Shown here piece after piece: positions 1 through 6,824 of a DNA stretch of 9,853 bases. Source of the stretch: Lachnospiraceae bacterium (GTDB lineage Bacteria; Bacillota; Clostridia; Lachnospirales; Lachnospiraceae); assembly GCA_029068665.1 (NCBI GenBank), contig JAIECC010000221.1:1-9853 (forward strand). The letters are read 5' to 3'. The position numbers and the translations under genes are program-made. The notes under the pieces are model-generated. The model ran no database searches, had not been told where the DNA came from, and was given only the letters and a program-made list of their open reading frames with translations. Within the stretch, counting starts at the first letter, position 1. Every line of letters starts with the position of its first letter.

Positions 1-412
1 GTATCAGGATAAATACAAACGGCTCCTCGCCGAATTTGAGAATGCCAGAGCAAGAGAAGCCAAGGAAGCATCCCGTATGTATGATGTAGGAGCCAAGGCG
101 GTTCTGGAGAAATTACTGCCAATCGTGGATAATTTTGAGCGGGCGATTCAAACCATACCGGAAGAAGACAAGGAACGTGCCTTTGAACAGGGTGTGGATA
201 AGATTTATAAGCAAATGATGACCGTTCTGGAGGAAATTGGCGTTCAGCCAATGAATGCAGAGGGCACCGAATTTAACCCGGATATGCACAATGCAGTGAT
301 GCATGTGGAAGATGAAGCATTTGGTGAAAATGTAGTAGCTGAAGAAATGCAGAAGGGTTATATGTATAAAGATTCTGTACTGCGGTACAGTATGGTAAAA
401 GTTGCAAATTAA
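1..412 (+). CDS. grpE: GrpE nucleotide exchange factor, 5'-truncated by window edge
   Basis: Cytoplasmic cochaperone that speeds ADP release from DnaK. The frame is already open at the window edge (first full codon at base 2), so the N-terminus is missing; 136 C-terminal residues are visible. They begin in the long dimerising helix (YQDKYKRLLAEFENARAR), followed by the family's LLPIVDNFERAI segment and a C-terminal beta domain with FNPDMHNAVMHVED and the closing SVLRYSMVKVAN, which is standard GrpE. The gene stops 19 bases before dnaK, the usual heat-shock operon arrangement, and the two are almost certainly co-transcribed. hrcA is expected upstream but is not in the window. Identification is by recognised family motifs; no odd features are seen. 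Confidence 0.97.
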   Translation, partial: YQDKYKRLLAEFENARAREAKEASRMYDVGAKAVLEKLLPIVDNFERAIQTIPEEDKERAFEQGVDKIYKQMMTVLEEIGVQPMNAEGTEFNPDMHNAVMHVEDEAFGENVVAEEMQKGYMYKDSVLRYSMVKVAN

Positions 413-431
413 TTTTTGGAGGTAATGAAAA

Positions 432-2282
432 ATGGGAAAGATTATTGGTATTGACTTAGGAACAACGAATTCATGTGTAGCTGTAATGGAAGGTGGTAAG
501 CCGGTAGTTATTACAAATGCAGAAGGTGCAAGAACCACACCATCGGTTGTAGCATTTACCAAGACCGGTGAGCGTGTGGTTGGTGAGCCGGCAAAGCGTC
601 AGGCGGTTACCAATGCAGATAAGACGATTTCATCCATTAAGCGGCATATGGGTAGTGATTATAAGGTTGGCATTGATGATAAGAAGTATTCCCCACAGGA
701 GATTTCTGCTATGGTACTGCAGAAGTTAAAGGCGGATGCAGAAAGCTACTTAGGTGAGAAGGTAACGGAAGCAGTTATTACCGTACCGGCTTATTTCTCT
801 GATTCTCAGCGTCAGGCTACCAAGGATGCCGGAAAGATTGCAGGTATGGATGTAAAGCGTATTATCAACGAGCCTACAGCAGCAGCCCTGTCCTATGGTC
901 TGGATAATGAGCGGGAACAGAAGATCATGGTATATGACTTAGGTGGTGGTACCTTTGATGTATCCATTATCGAAATCGGTGATGGTGTTATTGAAGTATT
1001 GGCAACTGCCGGTGACAATAAGCTGGGTGGTGATGATTTCGATAATGTAATTACTGATTATATGCTGAGTGAATTTAAGAGTAAGGAAGGCGTTGATTTA
1101 TCCAGTGATAAGATGGCAATGCAGCGGTTAAAGGAAGCAGCAGAAAAGGCAAAGAAAGAGTTATCTGCTTCTACTACAACCAACATTAACCTTCCGTTTA
1201 TTACTGCTACGGCAGAAGGACCGAAGCACTTCGATATGGACCTGACAAGAGCAAAGTTCGATGAGTTAACAGCTCATTTGGTAGATAAGACTTCCGGACC
1301 GGTACAGACAGCATTGAAGGATGCAGGCTTAAGTGCGGCAGAGCTGGATAAGGTATTGCTGGTTGGTGGTTCTACCCGTATCATCGCTGTACAGGATATG
1401 GTTAAGAAGCTGACCGGTAAGGAACCATTTAAGGGTATCAATCCGGATGAATGTGTGGCAATTGGTGCATCCATTCAGGGTGGTAAGCTGGCAGGTGATG
1501 CCGGTGCCGGTGAAATCCTGCTGTTGGATGTTACTCCTCTTACCTTGTCTATTGAGACCATGGGTGGTATTGCAACCCACTTAATTGAACGGAACACTAC
1601 AATTCCGACAAAGAAGAGCCAAATCTTCTCTACAGCACAGGATAATCAGGATGCAGTTGATATCAATGTTGTACAGGGTGAGCGTCAGTTCGCAAGAGAT
1701 AATAAGAGCCTGGGACGGTTCCGTCTGGATGGTATTGCTCCGGCAAGACGGGGTGTGCCGCAGATTGAAGTTACCTTTGATATTGATGCCAATGGTATTG
1801 TTAATGTATCGGCGAAGGATTTGGGAACCGGAAGCGAGCAGCATATTACCATTACCTCTGGTACCTCCATGTCAGATGATGATATTGAAAAGGCAGTAAA
1901 GGAAGCTGCTGAGTACGAGGCGCAGGATAAGAAGCGTAAGGAAGGCATTGAAGCAAGAAATGATGCAGATTCCATGGTATTCCAGACTGAAAAGGCATTG
2001 GACGAAGTAGGCGATAAGCTGTCTGACTCAGATAAAGCACAGGTACAGGAAGATTTACAGGCATTGAAGGATTTACTTGCAAGTACGGATGTAGAAAATC
2101 TGTCTGATTCACAGGTAGATGATATCAAGGCCGGCAGAGAAAAGCTGATGACTAGTGCTCAGAACTTATTTGCAAAGCTGTATGAACAGAATGGTCCTGG
2201 AGCAAATGCAGGCACCGGAACAGCCAGCCCGGATTTTTCAGATGATGGTGATGTAGTGGATGGTGATTACACAGAGGTGTAA
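432..2282 (+). CDS. dnaK: Hsp70 chaperone DnaK
   Basis: ATP-driven cytoplasmic chaperone that binds exposed hydrophobic segments of client proteins, working with DnaJ and GrpE, which flank it. At 616 residues it has the usual Firmicute length. The nucleotide-binding domain shows phosphate loop 1 (GIDLGTTNSCVAV, residues 6-18), NEPTAAA at 146-152, phosphate loop 2 (DLGGGTFD, 169-176) and the adenosine-site GGSTR at 312-316. The linker and start of the substrate-binding domain are at about 362-375 (LLLDVTPLTLS), followed by the helical lid and an acidic, disordered tail ending DGDYTEV. It lacks the roughly 24-residue N-domain insertion of Gram-negative DnaK, which supports a Gram-positive host. 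The start is set by GGAGGT at 418-423, eight bases before the ATG; an ATG at 425 is out of frame. Confidence 0.99.
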   Translation: MGKIIGIDLGTTNSCVAVMEGGKPVVITNAEGARTTPSVVAFTKTGERVVGEPAKRQAVTNADKTISSIKRHMGSDYKVGIDDKKYSPQEISAMVLQKLKADAESYLGEKVTEAVITVPAYFSDSQRQATKDAGKIAGMDVKRIINEPTAAALSYGLDNEREQKIMVYDLGGGTFDVSIIEIGDGVIEVLATAGDNKLGGDDFDNVITDYMLSEFKSKEGVDLSSDKMAMQRLKEAAEKAKKELSASTTTNINLPFITATAEGPKHFDMDLTRAKFDELTAHLVDKTSGPVQTALKDAGLSAAELDKVLLVGGSTRIIAVQDMVKKLTGKEPFKGINPDECVAIGASIQGGKLAGDAGAGEILLLDVTPLTLSIETMGGIATHLIERNTTIPTKKSQIFSTAQDNQDAVDINVVQGERQFARDNKSLGRFRLDGIAPARRGVPQIEVTFDIDANGIVNVSAKDLGTGSEQHITITSGTSMSDDDIEKAVKEAAEYEAQDKKRKEGIEARNDADSMVFQTEKALDEVGDKLSDSDKAQVQEDLQALKDLLASTDVENLSDSQVDDIKAGREKLMTSAQNLFAKLYEQNGPGANAGTGTASPDFSDDGDVVDGDYTEV

Positions 2283-2308
2283 TAATAAATAGTTCGATAC
2301 TCATTGCA

Positions 2309-2354
2309 GAGGCGCGCAGAGATGTGATATGATATGTTGCAGAATGCGCGCCTC
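2309..2354. repeat. GC-rich inverted repeat (hairpin) in the dnaK-dnaJ gap
   Basis: The arms GAGGCGCGCA (2309-2318) and TGCGCGCCTC (2345-2354) are perfect 10-bp reverse complements around a 26-base loop. The loop is AT-rich with a GATATGATATG direct duplication. A second direct repeat, TTGCAGA, sits at 2304-2310 and again at 2337-2343. No T-run follows the right arm, so it is not a textbook rho-independent terminator. It could be an mRNA processing or stability element that sets the dnaK:dnaJ ratio, a partial attenuator, or a dispersed palindromic repeat. It is not a CIRCE element. The inverted repeat is seen directly; the role is unknown. Confidence 0.7.
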
Positions 2355-2396
2355 GCAGTGGGATATCGTTTCATTCTTATTATAAAGTATAAGTAC

Positions 2397-2402
2397 AGGT
2401 GA
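2397..2402 (+). promoter_or_regulatory. dnaJ ribosome binding site, decides the start
   Basis: AGGTGA lies five bases before the ATG at 2408. A GTG at 2399 is in frame with dnaJ but lies inside this site, so 2408 is preferred. Confidence 0.75.
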
Positions 2403-2407
2403 AAATA

Positions 2408-3577
2408 ATGGCAGATAAAAGAGATTATTATGAGGTTCTTGGTGTCCAAAAGGGTGCCACAGACGCAGATTTGAAAAAGGCTTATCGTGTATTGGCAAAA
2501 AAATACCATCCGGACATGAACCCGGGTGATGCAGAAGCAGAAGCAAAGTTCAAAGAAGCATCCGAGGCCTATGAAGTGTTAAGTGATCCGGAAAAGCGTG
2601 CAAGATATGACCAGTTTGGCCATGCAGCCTTTGAGCAGGGCGGCGGTCCGGGCGGTTTTGAAGGCGGATTTGGTTTCGATATGAATGATATGGGAGATAT
2701 CTTTGGAGATATCTTTGGTGACATGTTTGGCGGCGGAAGAAGCACCAGACAGTCCAATGGACCAATGAAAGGGCAGAATATTAAGACTACGGTCCGGGTG
2801 AAGTTTGAAGAAGCAGTTTTCGGTACACAGAAGGAACTGGAGCTGCCGTTAAAGGATGAATGTGAAGTATGTCATGGAACCGGAGCCCAGCCGGGGCATA
2901 GTCCGGAGACCTGTCCGAAATGTAATGGTAAGGGACAGGTGGTGACTACCCAGCAGTCCTTGTTTGGTGTTGTACGTAGTGCTACCATATGTCCGGAGTG
3001 TTCCGGCAGTGGTAAAGTGATACGCTTTAAGTGCAGTCACTGTGCAGGCACCGGTTATGTAAAGAGCCGGAAGAAGATTCAGGTAGTAGTGCCGGCAGGC
3101 ATTGATAATGGACAGAGTATCCGGATTCGGGAAAAAGGAGAACCGGGAAGGAATGGCGGCGAACGGGGTGACCTGTTAGTTTCTGTACTGGTGGATAAGC
3201 ATCCAAAGTTCCAGAGACAGGAGTACGACCTGTATTCTTCGGAACCAATTACCTTTACCCAGGCAGCCTTGGGCGGTACGATACAGATCAATACTATCGA
3301 TGGAGTGATAGATTATAATATCAGTCCCGGTACCCAGACGGATACCCGGATTACCTTAAAGGGAAAAGGGGTACCAACCTTACGGAATAAAAATGTCCGT
3401 GGTAATCATTATGTGACTCTGGTGGTACAGGTGCCGGATAAGCTGACTGCAGAGCAGACAGATATCTTAAAGCAGTATGATGCAGCAACCGGTTCCACTA
3501 CAAGGCGTTCTACCGATTCCGGTGGCTTTAGCTTTGGTGAACATAAGAAAAAAGGATTTGGTGGTAAGAAGAAATGA
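2408..3577 (+). CDS. dnaJ: Hsp40 cochaperone DnaJ (class A, zinc-binding)
   Basis: Delivers unfolded clients to DnaK and stimulates its ATPase. The 389 residues have the full class A layout. The N-terminal J domain starts MADKRDYYEVLGV and carries the essential HPD at 34-36. A Gly/Phe-rich stretch follows, including tandem GDIFGDIFGDMFGG encoded by two exact 12-base repeats at 2693-2716. The zinc region has four CxxCxGxG pairs beginning at Cys152, Cys169, Cys195 and Cys209. The C-terminal substrate-binding domains follow (LGGTIQINTIDG), then a Lys/Gly-rich tail. The ATG at 2408 matches the family N-terminus and has AGGTGA five bases upstream. The stop overlaps the prmA start in ATGA. The 125-base gap from dnaK is longer than other spacings in this operon and contains the inverted repeat described separately. 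Confidence 0.98.
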   Translation: MADKRDYYEVLGVQKGATDADLKKAYRVLAKKYHPDMNPGDAEAEAKFKEASEAYEVLSDPEKRARYDQFGHAAFEQGGGPGGFEGGFGFDMNDMGDIFGDIFGDMFGGGRSTRQSNGPMKGQNIKTTVRVKFEEAVFGTQKELELPLKDECEVCHGTGAQPGHSPETCPKCNGKGQVVTTQQSLFGVVRSATICPECSGSGKVIRFKCSHCAGTGYVKSRKKIQVVVPAGIDNGQSIRIREKGEPGRNGGERGDLLVSVLVDKHPKFQRQEYDLYSSEPITFTQAALGGTIQINTIDGVIDYNISPGTQTDTRITLKGKGVPTLRNKNVRGNHYVTLVVQVPDKLTAEQTDILKQYDAATGSTTRRSTDSGGFSFGEHKKKGFGGKKK

Positions 3578-4536
3578 TATGGAAAAAGTTGACCATAGAG
3601 ACCACCACAGAAGCAGTAGATATGATCAGCTATACCCTCGGCGAATTAGGCGTCGAGGGTATTGAGGTTGAAGACAACATTCCCTTGTCAGAGGAAGATA
3701 AGAAGGCAATGTTCATTGATATTCTTCCGGAGCTTCCGACTGATGACGGAACTGCCCGTATTACCTGTTATATTGATGACCCGGAACGGGATGTAGATGC
3801 TTTGGTGGAGGATATAAAAGAGGAATTAGAACATATCCGGCAGTTTATGGATATTGGTTCGGGGTGTATTACCCTTGGAGAGACAGAGGATAAAGATTGG
3901 ATCAATAACTGGAAGGAATTCTTTCATCCCTTCCGACTGGATAACATCCTCATAAAGCCCACTTGGATTGATCAATCGGAAGTAGAACTGCAGCCGGGAG
4001 ATTTGCTGGTGGAGATTGATCCCGGAACCGCCTTTGGTACCGGTGCTCATGAAACCACAAAGCTGTGTATTGCTCAGCTTAAGAAATATCTGAATGGTGA
4101 GCAGGAGGTATTCGATGTAGGATGCGGAAGCGGAATTCTTTCCGTTATAGCAGTGAAGCTTGGGGCAAAGCAGGTGTTTGGGGTGGATATTGACCCATTA
4201 GCCATTGATGCCAGCTATGAAAATGCAGCTGTCAATCATATTTCAAAGACTCAGGTATCCTTTCAAAAGGGGGATGTAATCGGTGATTCCGGCTTTACAG
4301 CTGCCATAGAAAAGCAGTATGATGTTGTGGTTGCCAATATACTGGCAGATGTGATTATTCCATTATCAGAGAAAATTGCCCCGTTTTTGAAACCGGATGG
4401 TGTCTTTATATCCTCCGGGATTATTAATACAAAAGAAGCACAGGTGCGAGAAGCATTGCTTCAAAACGGGTTTGAGATTATGGAAACCACTTACATGAAG
4501 GACTGGGTATGTTTTACTGCAAGACTGGCAGTATAA
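3574..4536 (+). CDS. prmA: Ribosomal protein L11 methyltransferase
   Basis: SAM-dependent enzyme that trimethylates amino groups of ribosomal protein L11. The 320-residue protein has the N-terminal recognition region (about 1-100) and a class I Rossmann methyltransferase domain. Visible signatures are DPGTAFGTGAHETT before the fold, the SAM-binding glycine loop DVGCGSG at 181-187, the acidic GVDIDPLA after strand 2, and the motif IV NILAD at 255-259, which replaces the NPPY of other amino methyltransferases and is typical of PrmA. The ATG shares ATGA with the dnaJ stop, and there is no strong ribosome site just upstream, so translation is probably coupled to dnaJ. The position directly after dnaJ matches yqeT in Bacillus subtilis. 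Confidence 0.97.
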   Translation: MIWKKLTIETTTEAVDMISYTLGELGVEGIEVEDNIPLSEEDKKAMFIDILPELPTDDGTARITCYIDDPERDVDALVEDIKEELEHIRQFMDIGSGCITLGETEDKDWINNWKEFFHPFRLDNILIKPTWIDQSEVELQPGDLLVEIDPGTAFGTGAHETTKLCIAQLKKYLNGEQEVFDVGCGSGILSVIAVKLGAKQVFGVDIDPLAIDASYENAAVNHISKTQVSFQKGDVIGDSGFTAAIEKQYDVVVANILADVIIPLSEKIAPFLKPDGVFISSGIINTKEAQVREALLQNGFEIMETTYMKDWVCFTARLAV

Positions 4537-4588
4537 TTTAGCTTGTTACTTATGGTATTTAAACCGGAAGGATAAGAAAGGAATCAGC

Positions 4589-5329
4589 ATGTATCGATTT
4601 TTTGCAGAACCGGAAGCCTGTGTGGGTGAAAATATTCGAATTGTCGGTGAAGACTGGAATCATATTCGGAATGTACTTCGCTTGAAGTGTGGAGAGCAGA
4701 TTACGGTCAGTAATGGAGCAGACCGGGAGTATATCTGCGAAATAGTAGAATTCACAGATAGGGAAGTGATAACGCGAATTGTAGATGTGATGGGAAGCAG
4801 TGCAGAGCTGCCCACAGAAATCACGCTATATCAAGGCTTTCCCAAAGGAGACAAGCTGGAGTTCATTATTCAAAAAGCTGTAGAATTAGGTGCAGTCCGG
4901 ATCGTACCAGTGCTTACCAGACGTTCGGTGGTAAAGCTGGATGAGAAAAAAGCAGCCCGGAAGGTAGAGCGGTACAATGCCATTGCCCTAAGTGCGGCCA
5001 AGCAGTCCAAACGGGGAAGGATTCCTGTTGTGGAGCCGGTTATGTCCTTTGCAGATGCCCTGGCAGATGCAAAGAAGCTGGATATGAAGCTGATACCTTA
5101 TGAGGATGCGGAAGGAATGGAGCATTCCCGGTCTGTGATTCATCAGGCAAAGGGGAAGCATTCCTTGGGAATCTTTATTGGACCGGAGGGCGGCTTTGAA
5201 GAACAGGAGGTAGAGGCGGCAAAAGCCATAGGTGCAGAATGTATTACCTTGGGTCATCGGATTCTGCGGACGGAAACTGCAGGTATGACAGTGTTGTCAA
5301 TCCTAATGTTTGAATTGGATGCAGATTGA
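4589..5329 (+). CDS. rsmE: 16S rRNA m3U1498 methyltransferase RsmE
   Basis: Methylates N3 of U1498 (E. coli numbering) in the decoding region of 16S rRNA. At 246 residues it is normal family length. It opens with MYRFFAEP and an N-terminal PUA-like RNA-binding segment (WNHIRNVLRLKCGEQI). The SPOUT-class C-terminal domain carries the trefoil-knot SAM signatures: IIQKAVELGA, IGPEGGFEEQEVEAA (GPEGGF at 198-203) and LGHRILRTETA at 221-231. AAAGGAA at 4577-4583 sits five bases before the ATG. The 52-base gap from prmA shows no terminator or convincing promoter, so it is probably in the same transcript. The position after prmA matches yqeU in B. subtilis. Confidence 0.97.
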   Translation: MYRFFAEPEACVGENIRIVGEDWNHIRNVLRLKCGEQITVSNGADREYICEIVEFTDREVITRIVDVMGSSAELPTEITLYQGFPKGDKLEFIIQKAVELGAVRIVPVLTRRSVVKLDEKKAARKVERYNAIALSAAKQSKRGRIPVVEPVMSFADALADAKKLDMKLIPYEDAEGMEHSRSVIHQAKGKHSLGIFIGPEGGFEEQEVEAAKAIGAECITLGHRILRTETAGMTVLSILMFELDAD

Positions 5330-5330
5330 T

Positions 5331-5339
5331 AGAAGGAGA
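5331..5339 (+). promoter_or_regulatory. Ribosome binding site of the cysteine desulfurase, decides the start
   Basis: AGAAGGAGA begins one base after the rsmE stop and ends six bases before the ATG at 5346. It excludes the in-frame upstream ATG at 5310, which lies within rsmE. Confidence 0.8.
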
Positions 5340-5345
5340 CAGACC

Positions 5346-6491
5346 ATGGAAGCGTATTTGGATAATGCAGCAACTACAAGGGTAGCGGAAGAAGTACGAA
5401 ATATTATAAATCAGGTGATGGATGTGGATTATGGCAATCCATCCTCCCGGCATCAAAAGGGACTGACTGCCGGACAGTATATAAAGAAAGCTCAAGAGCA
5501 GATCGGGAAGACACTGAAGGTGGAGCCGAAGGAAATCCTGTTTACCTCTGGTGGAACCGAATCCAACAATATGGCATTGATTGGCGGAGCTCTGGCAAAT
5601 CAAAGACGGGGAAAGCATATTATTTCTACTCGGATTGAACATGCCTCCGTCTATAACCCTTTACTGTATCTGCAGGAGCTGGGATATGAGATTACATTTT
5701 TGAATGTAAACCGTCAGGGTATGGTGGATCTGGAGGAGCTTCGGCAGGCCATTCGTCCGGATACCATACTGGTTTCTGTCATGATGGTGAATAATGAAAT
5801 CGGTGCAATAGAGCCGGTAGAAGAAATAGGAAGGCTTGTGAAAGCAGTGAATCCCAATATCCTCTTTCATGTAGATGCCATTCAGGCATATGGAAAGCTT
5901 AAGATTTATCCCGGACGCTGGAACATTGATCTGCTTTCCGTAAGCGGCCATAAGATTCATGGTCCCAAGGGAATCGGTTTTCTGTATATTCGGGATAAGG
6001 TAAAGGTAAAACCGTTGCTCTATGGGGGCGGACAGCAAAAGGATATGCGGTCCGGGACGGAAAACGTACCGGGTATTGCCGGTCTTGGTGCAGCAGCAAA
6101 GCTTATGTATACGAATCATACGGAAAAGCAGATGCAGCTTCAAAGGGTCAGACAGGTATTTTTGGATGGAATACATCAGCTTGATGGAATCACAGATAAT
6201 TCGGGAGAGGCACCTCATATAGCCAGTATCAGCTTTCAGGGAATTCAAAAAGGCGAGGTACTGCTTCATGCATTGGAAGCGAGAGGGGTGTATTGCTCCT
6301 CCGGTTCCGCCTGTTCCTCTAACCATCCTGCCATTAGTGGTACCTTATCTGCCATTGGACTGGAGGAAGAACTGCTGCAGGCAACCCTCCGCTTTAGCTT
6401 TTCCATTGATTCTACAGTAGAGGAAGCGGAGTATGCAGTACAGGTGATTCGGGAAGAATTGGATAAGTATAGACAGTTTATAAAACGGTAA
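5346..6491 (+). CDS. Cysteine desulfurase, NifS/IscS (group I) class, likely NifZ-type partner of ThiI
   Basis: PLP enzyme that converts L-cysteine to alanine and carries the sulfur as a protein persulfide. It has 381 residues, close to the family norm. Fold-type I motifs are in order: MEAYLDNAATT at the N-terminus, TSGGTESNN at 67-75, NNEIGAIEP at 149-157, the PLP-pyridine Asp177 in HVDAIQ, the Schiff-base Lys203 in SGHKIHGPKG, and RSGTENVPG. The catalytic Cys323 lies in SSGSACSS on the long mobile loop of group I enzymes; a second Cys317 is nearby. The start at 5346 has a strong ribosome site and gives the canonical N-terminus. Its position before thiI parallels nifZ-thiI in B. subtilis, so sulfur supply to ThiI is the likely main role. 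Supply to Fe-S assembly is not excluded, and no iscU-like scaffold is in the window. Confidence 0.95.
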   Translation: MEAYLDNAATTRVAEEVRNIINQVMDVDYGNPSSRHQKGLTAGQYIKKAQEQIGKTLKVEPKEILFTSGGTESNNMALIGGALANQRRGKHIISTRIEHASVYNPLLYLQELGYEITFLNVNRQGMVDLEELRQAIRPDTILVSVMMVNNEIGAIEPVEEIGRLVKAVNPNILFHVDAIQAYGKLKIYPGRWNIDLLSVSGHKIHGPKGIGFLYIRDKVKVKPLLYGGGQQKDMRSGTENVPGIAGLGAAAKLMYTNHTEKQMQLQRVRQVFLDGIHQLDGITDNSGEAPHIASISFQGIQKGEVLLHALEARGVYCSSGSACSSNHPAISGTLSAIGLEEELLQATLRFSFSIDSTVEEAEYAVQVIREELDKYRQFIKR

Positions 6492-6522
6492 AACAAAATG
6501 TAAAAATGATAAAAATAAATGA

Positions 6523-6551
6523 TTGCTAGAGTGGGATATGTATGCTAGAAT
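6523..6551 (+). promoter_or_regulatory. Candidate sigma-A promoter, + strand, extended -10
   Basis: TTGCTA (-35, 6523-6528), a 17-base spacer, then TAGAAT (-10, 6546-6551) preceded by TG plus one base. The predicted start of transcription is near 6558. It would produce a short RNA running to the hairpin at 6639-6687, possibly reading on into thiI. This is a consensus match by eye only. Confidence 0.6.
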
Positions 6552-6587
6552 GACTAATGGGAACAATTGTGTTACAGGGTGCGTTGA

Positions 6588-6609
6588 CCTCATTCTTGAT
6601 AGAATGGGG
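6588..6609 (+). promoter_or_regulatory. Hairpin sequestering an SD-like sequence
   Basis: CCTCATTC (6588-6595) pairs with GAATGGGG (6602-6609) around the loop TTGATA, eight pairs including one G-U. The right arm covers the first half of GGGGGTGAG. Hiding the ribosome site in a stem is a known control in type I toxin mRNAs; that reading is inference here. Confidence 0.5.
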
Positions 6610-6635
6610 GTGAGTTTACGTTTTGTAAGTGATTC

Positions 6636-6727
6636 TACATAGTAAAACCACCCTGATACTTTGACGAGCGATGGGTGGCTTTACTATCCTATAAAACGGT
6701 CAACCCCTTGTGGGCAGTTGTTCCTTT
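6636..6727 (-). ncRNA. Predicted antisense small RNA (type I antitoxin-like)
   Basis: A near-consensus - strand promoter points to a start near 6727, and the bidirectional hairpin would end the RNA near 6639, giving about 90 bases. It would hold two stem-loops. The 5' one (6720-6701) has GTTG/CAAC and CCC/GGG pairs around a 4-base loop with a 2-base bulge. The 3' one is the fully paired terminator stem. Its 3' part would be antisense to the 3' end of the predicted + strand RNA, as in the TxpA/RatA and Fst/RNAII architectures. No reading frame of note was seen within it. The promoter and stems are seen in the sequence; expression and function are inferred. Confidence 0.5.
6639..6687. terminator. 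Bidirectional hairpin / shared terminator
   Basis: The arms 6639-6653 (ATAGTAAAACCACCC) and 6673-6687 (GGGTGGCTTTACTAT) pair over 15 positions around a 19-base loop. Position 6647/6679 is an A-C mismatch in + strand RNA but a U-G wobble in - strand RNA, so only the - strand RNA pairs fully. The right arm is U-rich on either strand (GGCUUUACUAU or GGUUUUACUAU), which suits termination, although no long U-run follows. It lies between two convergent candidate promoters and could also end transcription from the desulfurase gene. Confidence 0.65.
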
Positions 6728-6733
6728 TCTCCA

Positions 6734-6762
6734 ATTATAGCATTGTTTTTGATACATGTAAA
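6734..6762 (-). promoter_or_regulatory. Strong sigma-A promoter, - strand, with overlapping dyad
   Basis: Reading the - strand: TTTACA (6762-6757), a 17-base spacer (6756-6740), TATAAT (6739-6734), with TG plus one base just before the -10. This is the best promoter match in the window and points away from thiI. A perfect 8-bp inverted repeat, CATTGTTT (6741-6748) and AAACAATG (6760-6767), spans the spacer and -35 and could be an operator. Confidence 0.7.
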
Positions 6763-6824
6763 CAATGATTTTGCAGTTTGGACACACACAAAACATGTAA
6801 AATGAAGGTAAAAATAGAAAATAT

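Larger units (their letters stand above)
6558..6690 (+). other. Predicted short + strand transcript, possible relic of a type I toxin mRNA
   Basis: The segment runs from the candidate start of transcription to the end of the shared hairpin, about 130 bases. It contains a strong SD-like GGGGGTGAG at 6606-6614, but the codon at a suitable distance is ACG (6618-6620), and that frame ends at TGA four codons later. Only about 20 bases separate it from the hairpin, too few for the roughly 30-residue hydrophobic peptide that such loci normally encode. From memory, the arrangement resembles small holin-like toxin loci of Firmicutes. The loss of the peptide frame is inferred. An uncharacterised non-coding RNA is the alternative. 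Confidence 0.45.

Noticed and set aside
1..431. CIRCE heat-shock operator
   Set aside because: No TTAGCACTC/GAGTGCTAA dyad was seen in the gaps; it would be expected upstream of the operon, outside the window.
2399..2407. GTG start for dnaJ adding three residues
   Set aside because: The GTG lies inside the AGGTGA ribosome site for the ATG at 2408, which gives the canonical N-terminus.
5310..5345. Upstream ATG for the cysteine desulfurase, overlapping rsmE
   Set aside because: The extra 12 residues are unlike the family, and the strong AGAAGGAGA site serves the ATG at 5346.
5661..6326. 221-codon open frame on the - strand inside the cysteine desulfurase gene
   Set aside because: It lies wholly opposite a gene with every catalytic motif intact, and its translation shows no recognisable domain; it is a shadow frame.
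6345..6593. 82-codon - strand frame spanning the 3' end of the desulfurase gene and the following gap
   Set aside because: Most of it is antisense to coding sequence, no ribosome site precedes it, and the strong - strand promoter would terminate before reaching it.
6550..6642. 30-codon + strand ORF starting MTNGNN in the gap
   Set aside because: Its ATG overlaps the -10 box, so it would lie upstream of the predicted transcript start; it has no ribosome site and is not hydrophobic.
6772..6806. Possible thiI promoter in the bases after TTGCAG
   Set aside because: The nearest -10-like TAAAAT is 21 bases from TTGCAG, outside the usual spacing, and no better pair was found.
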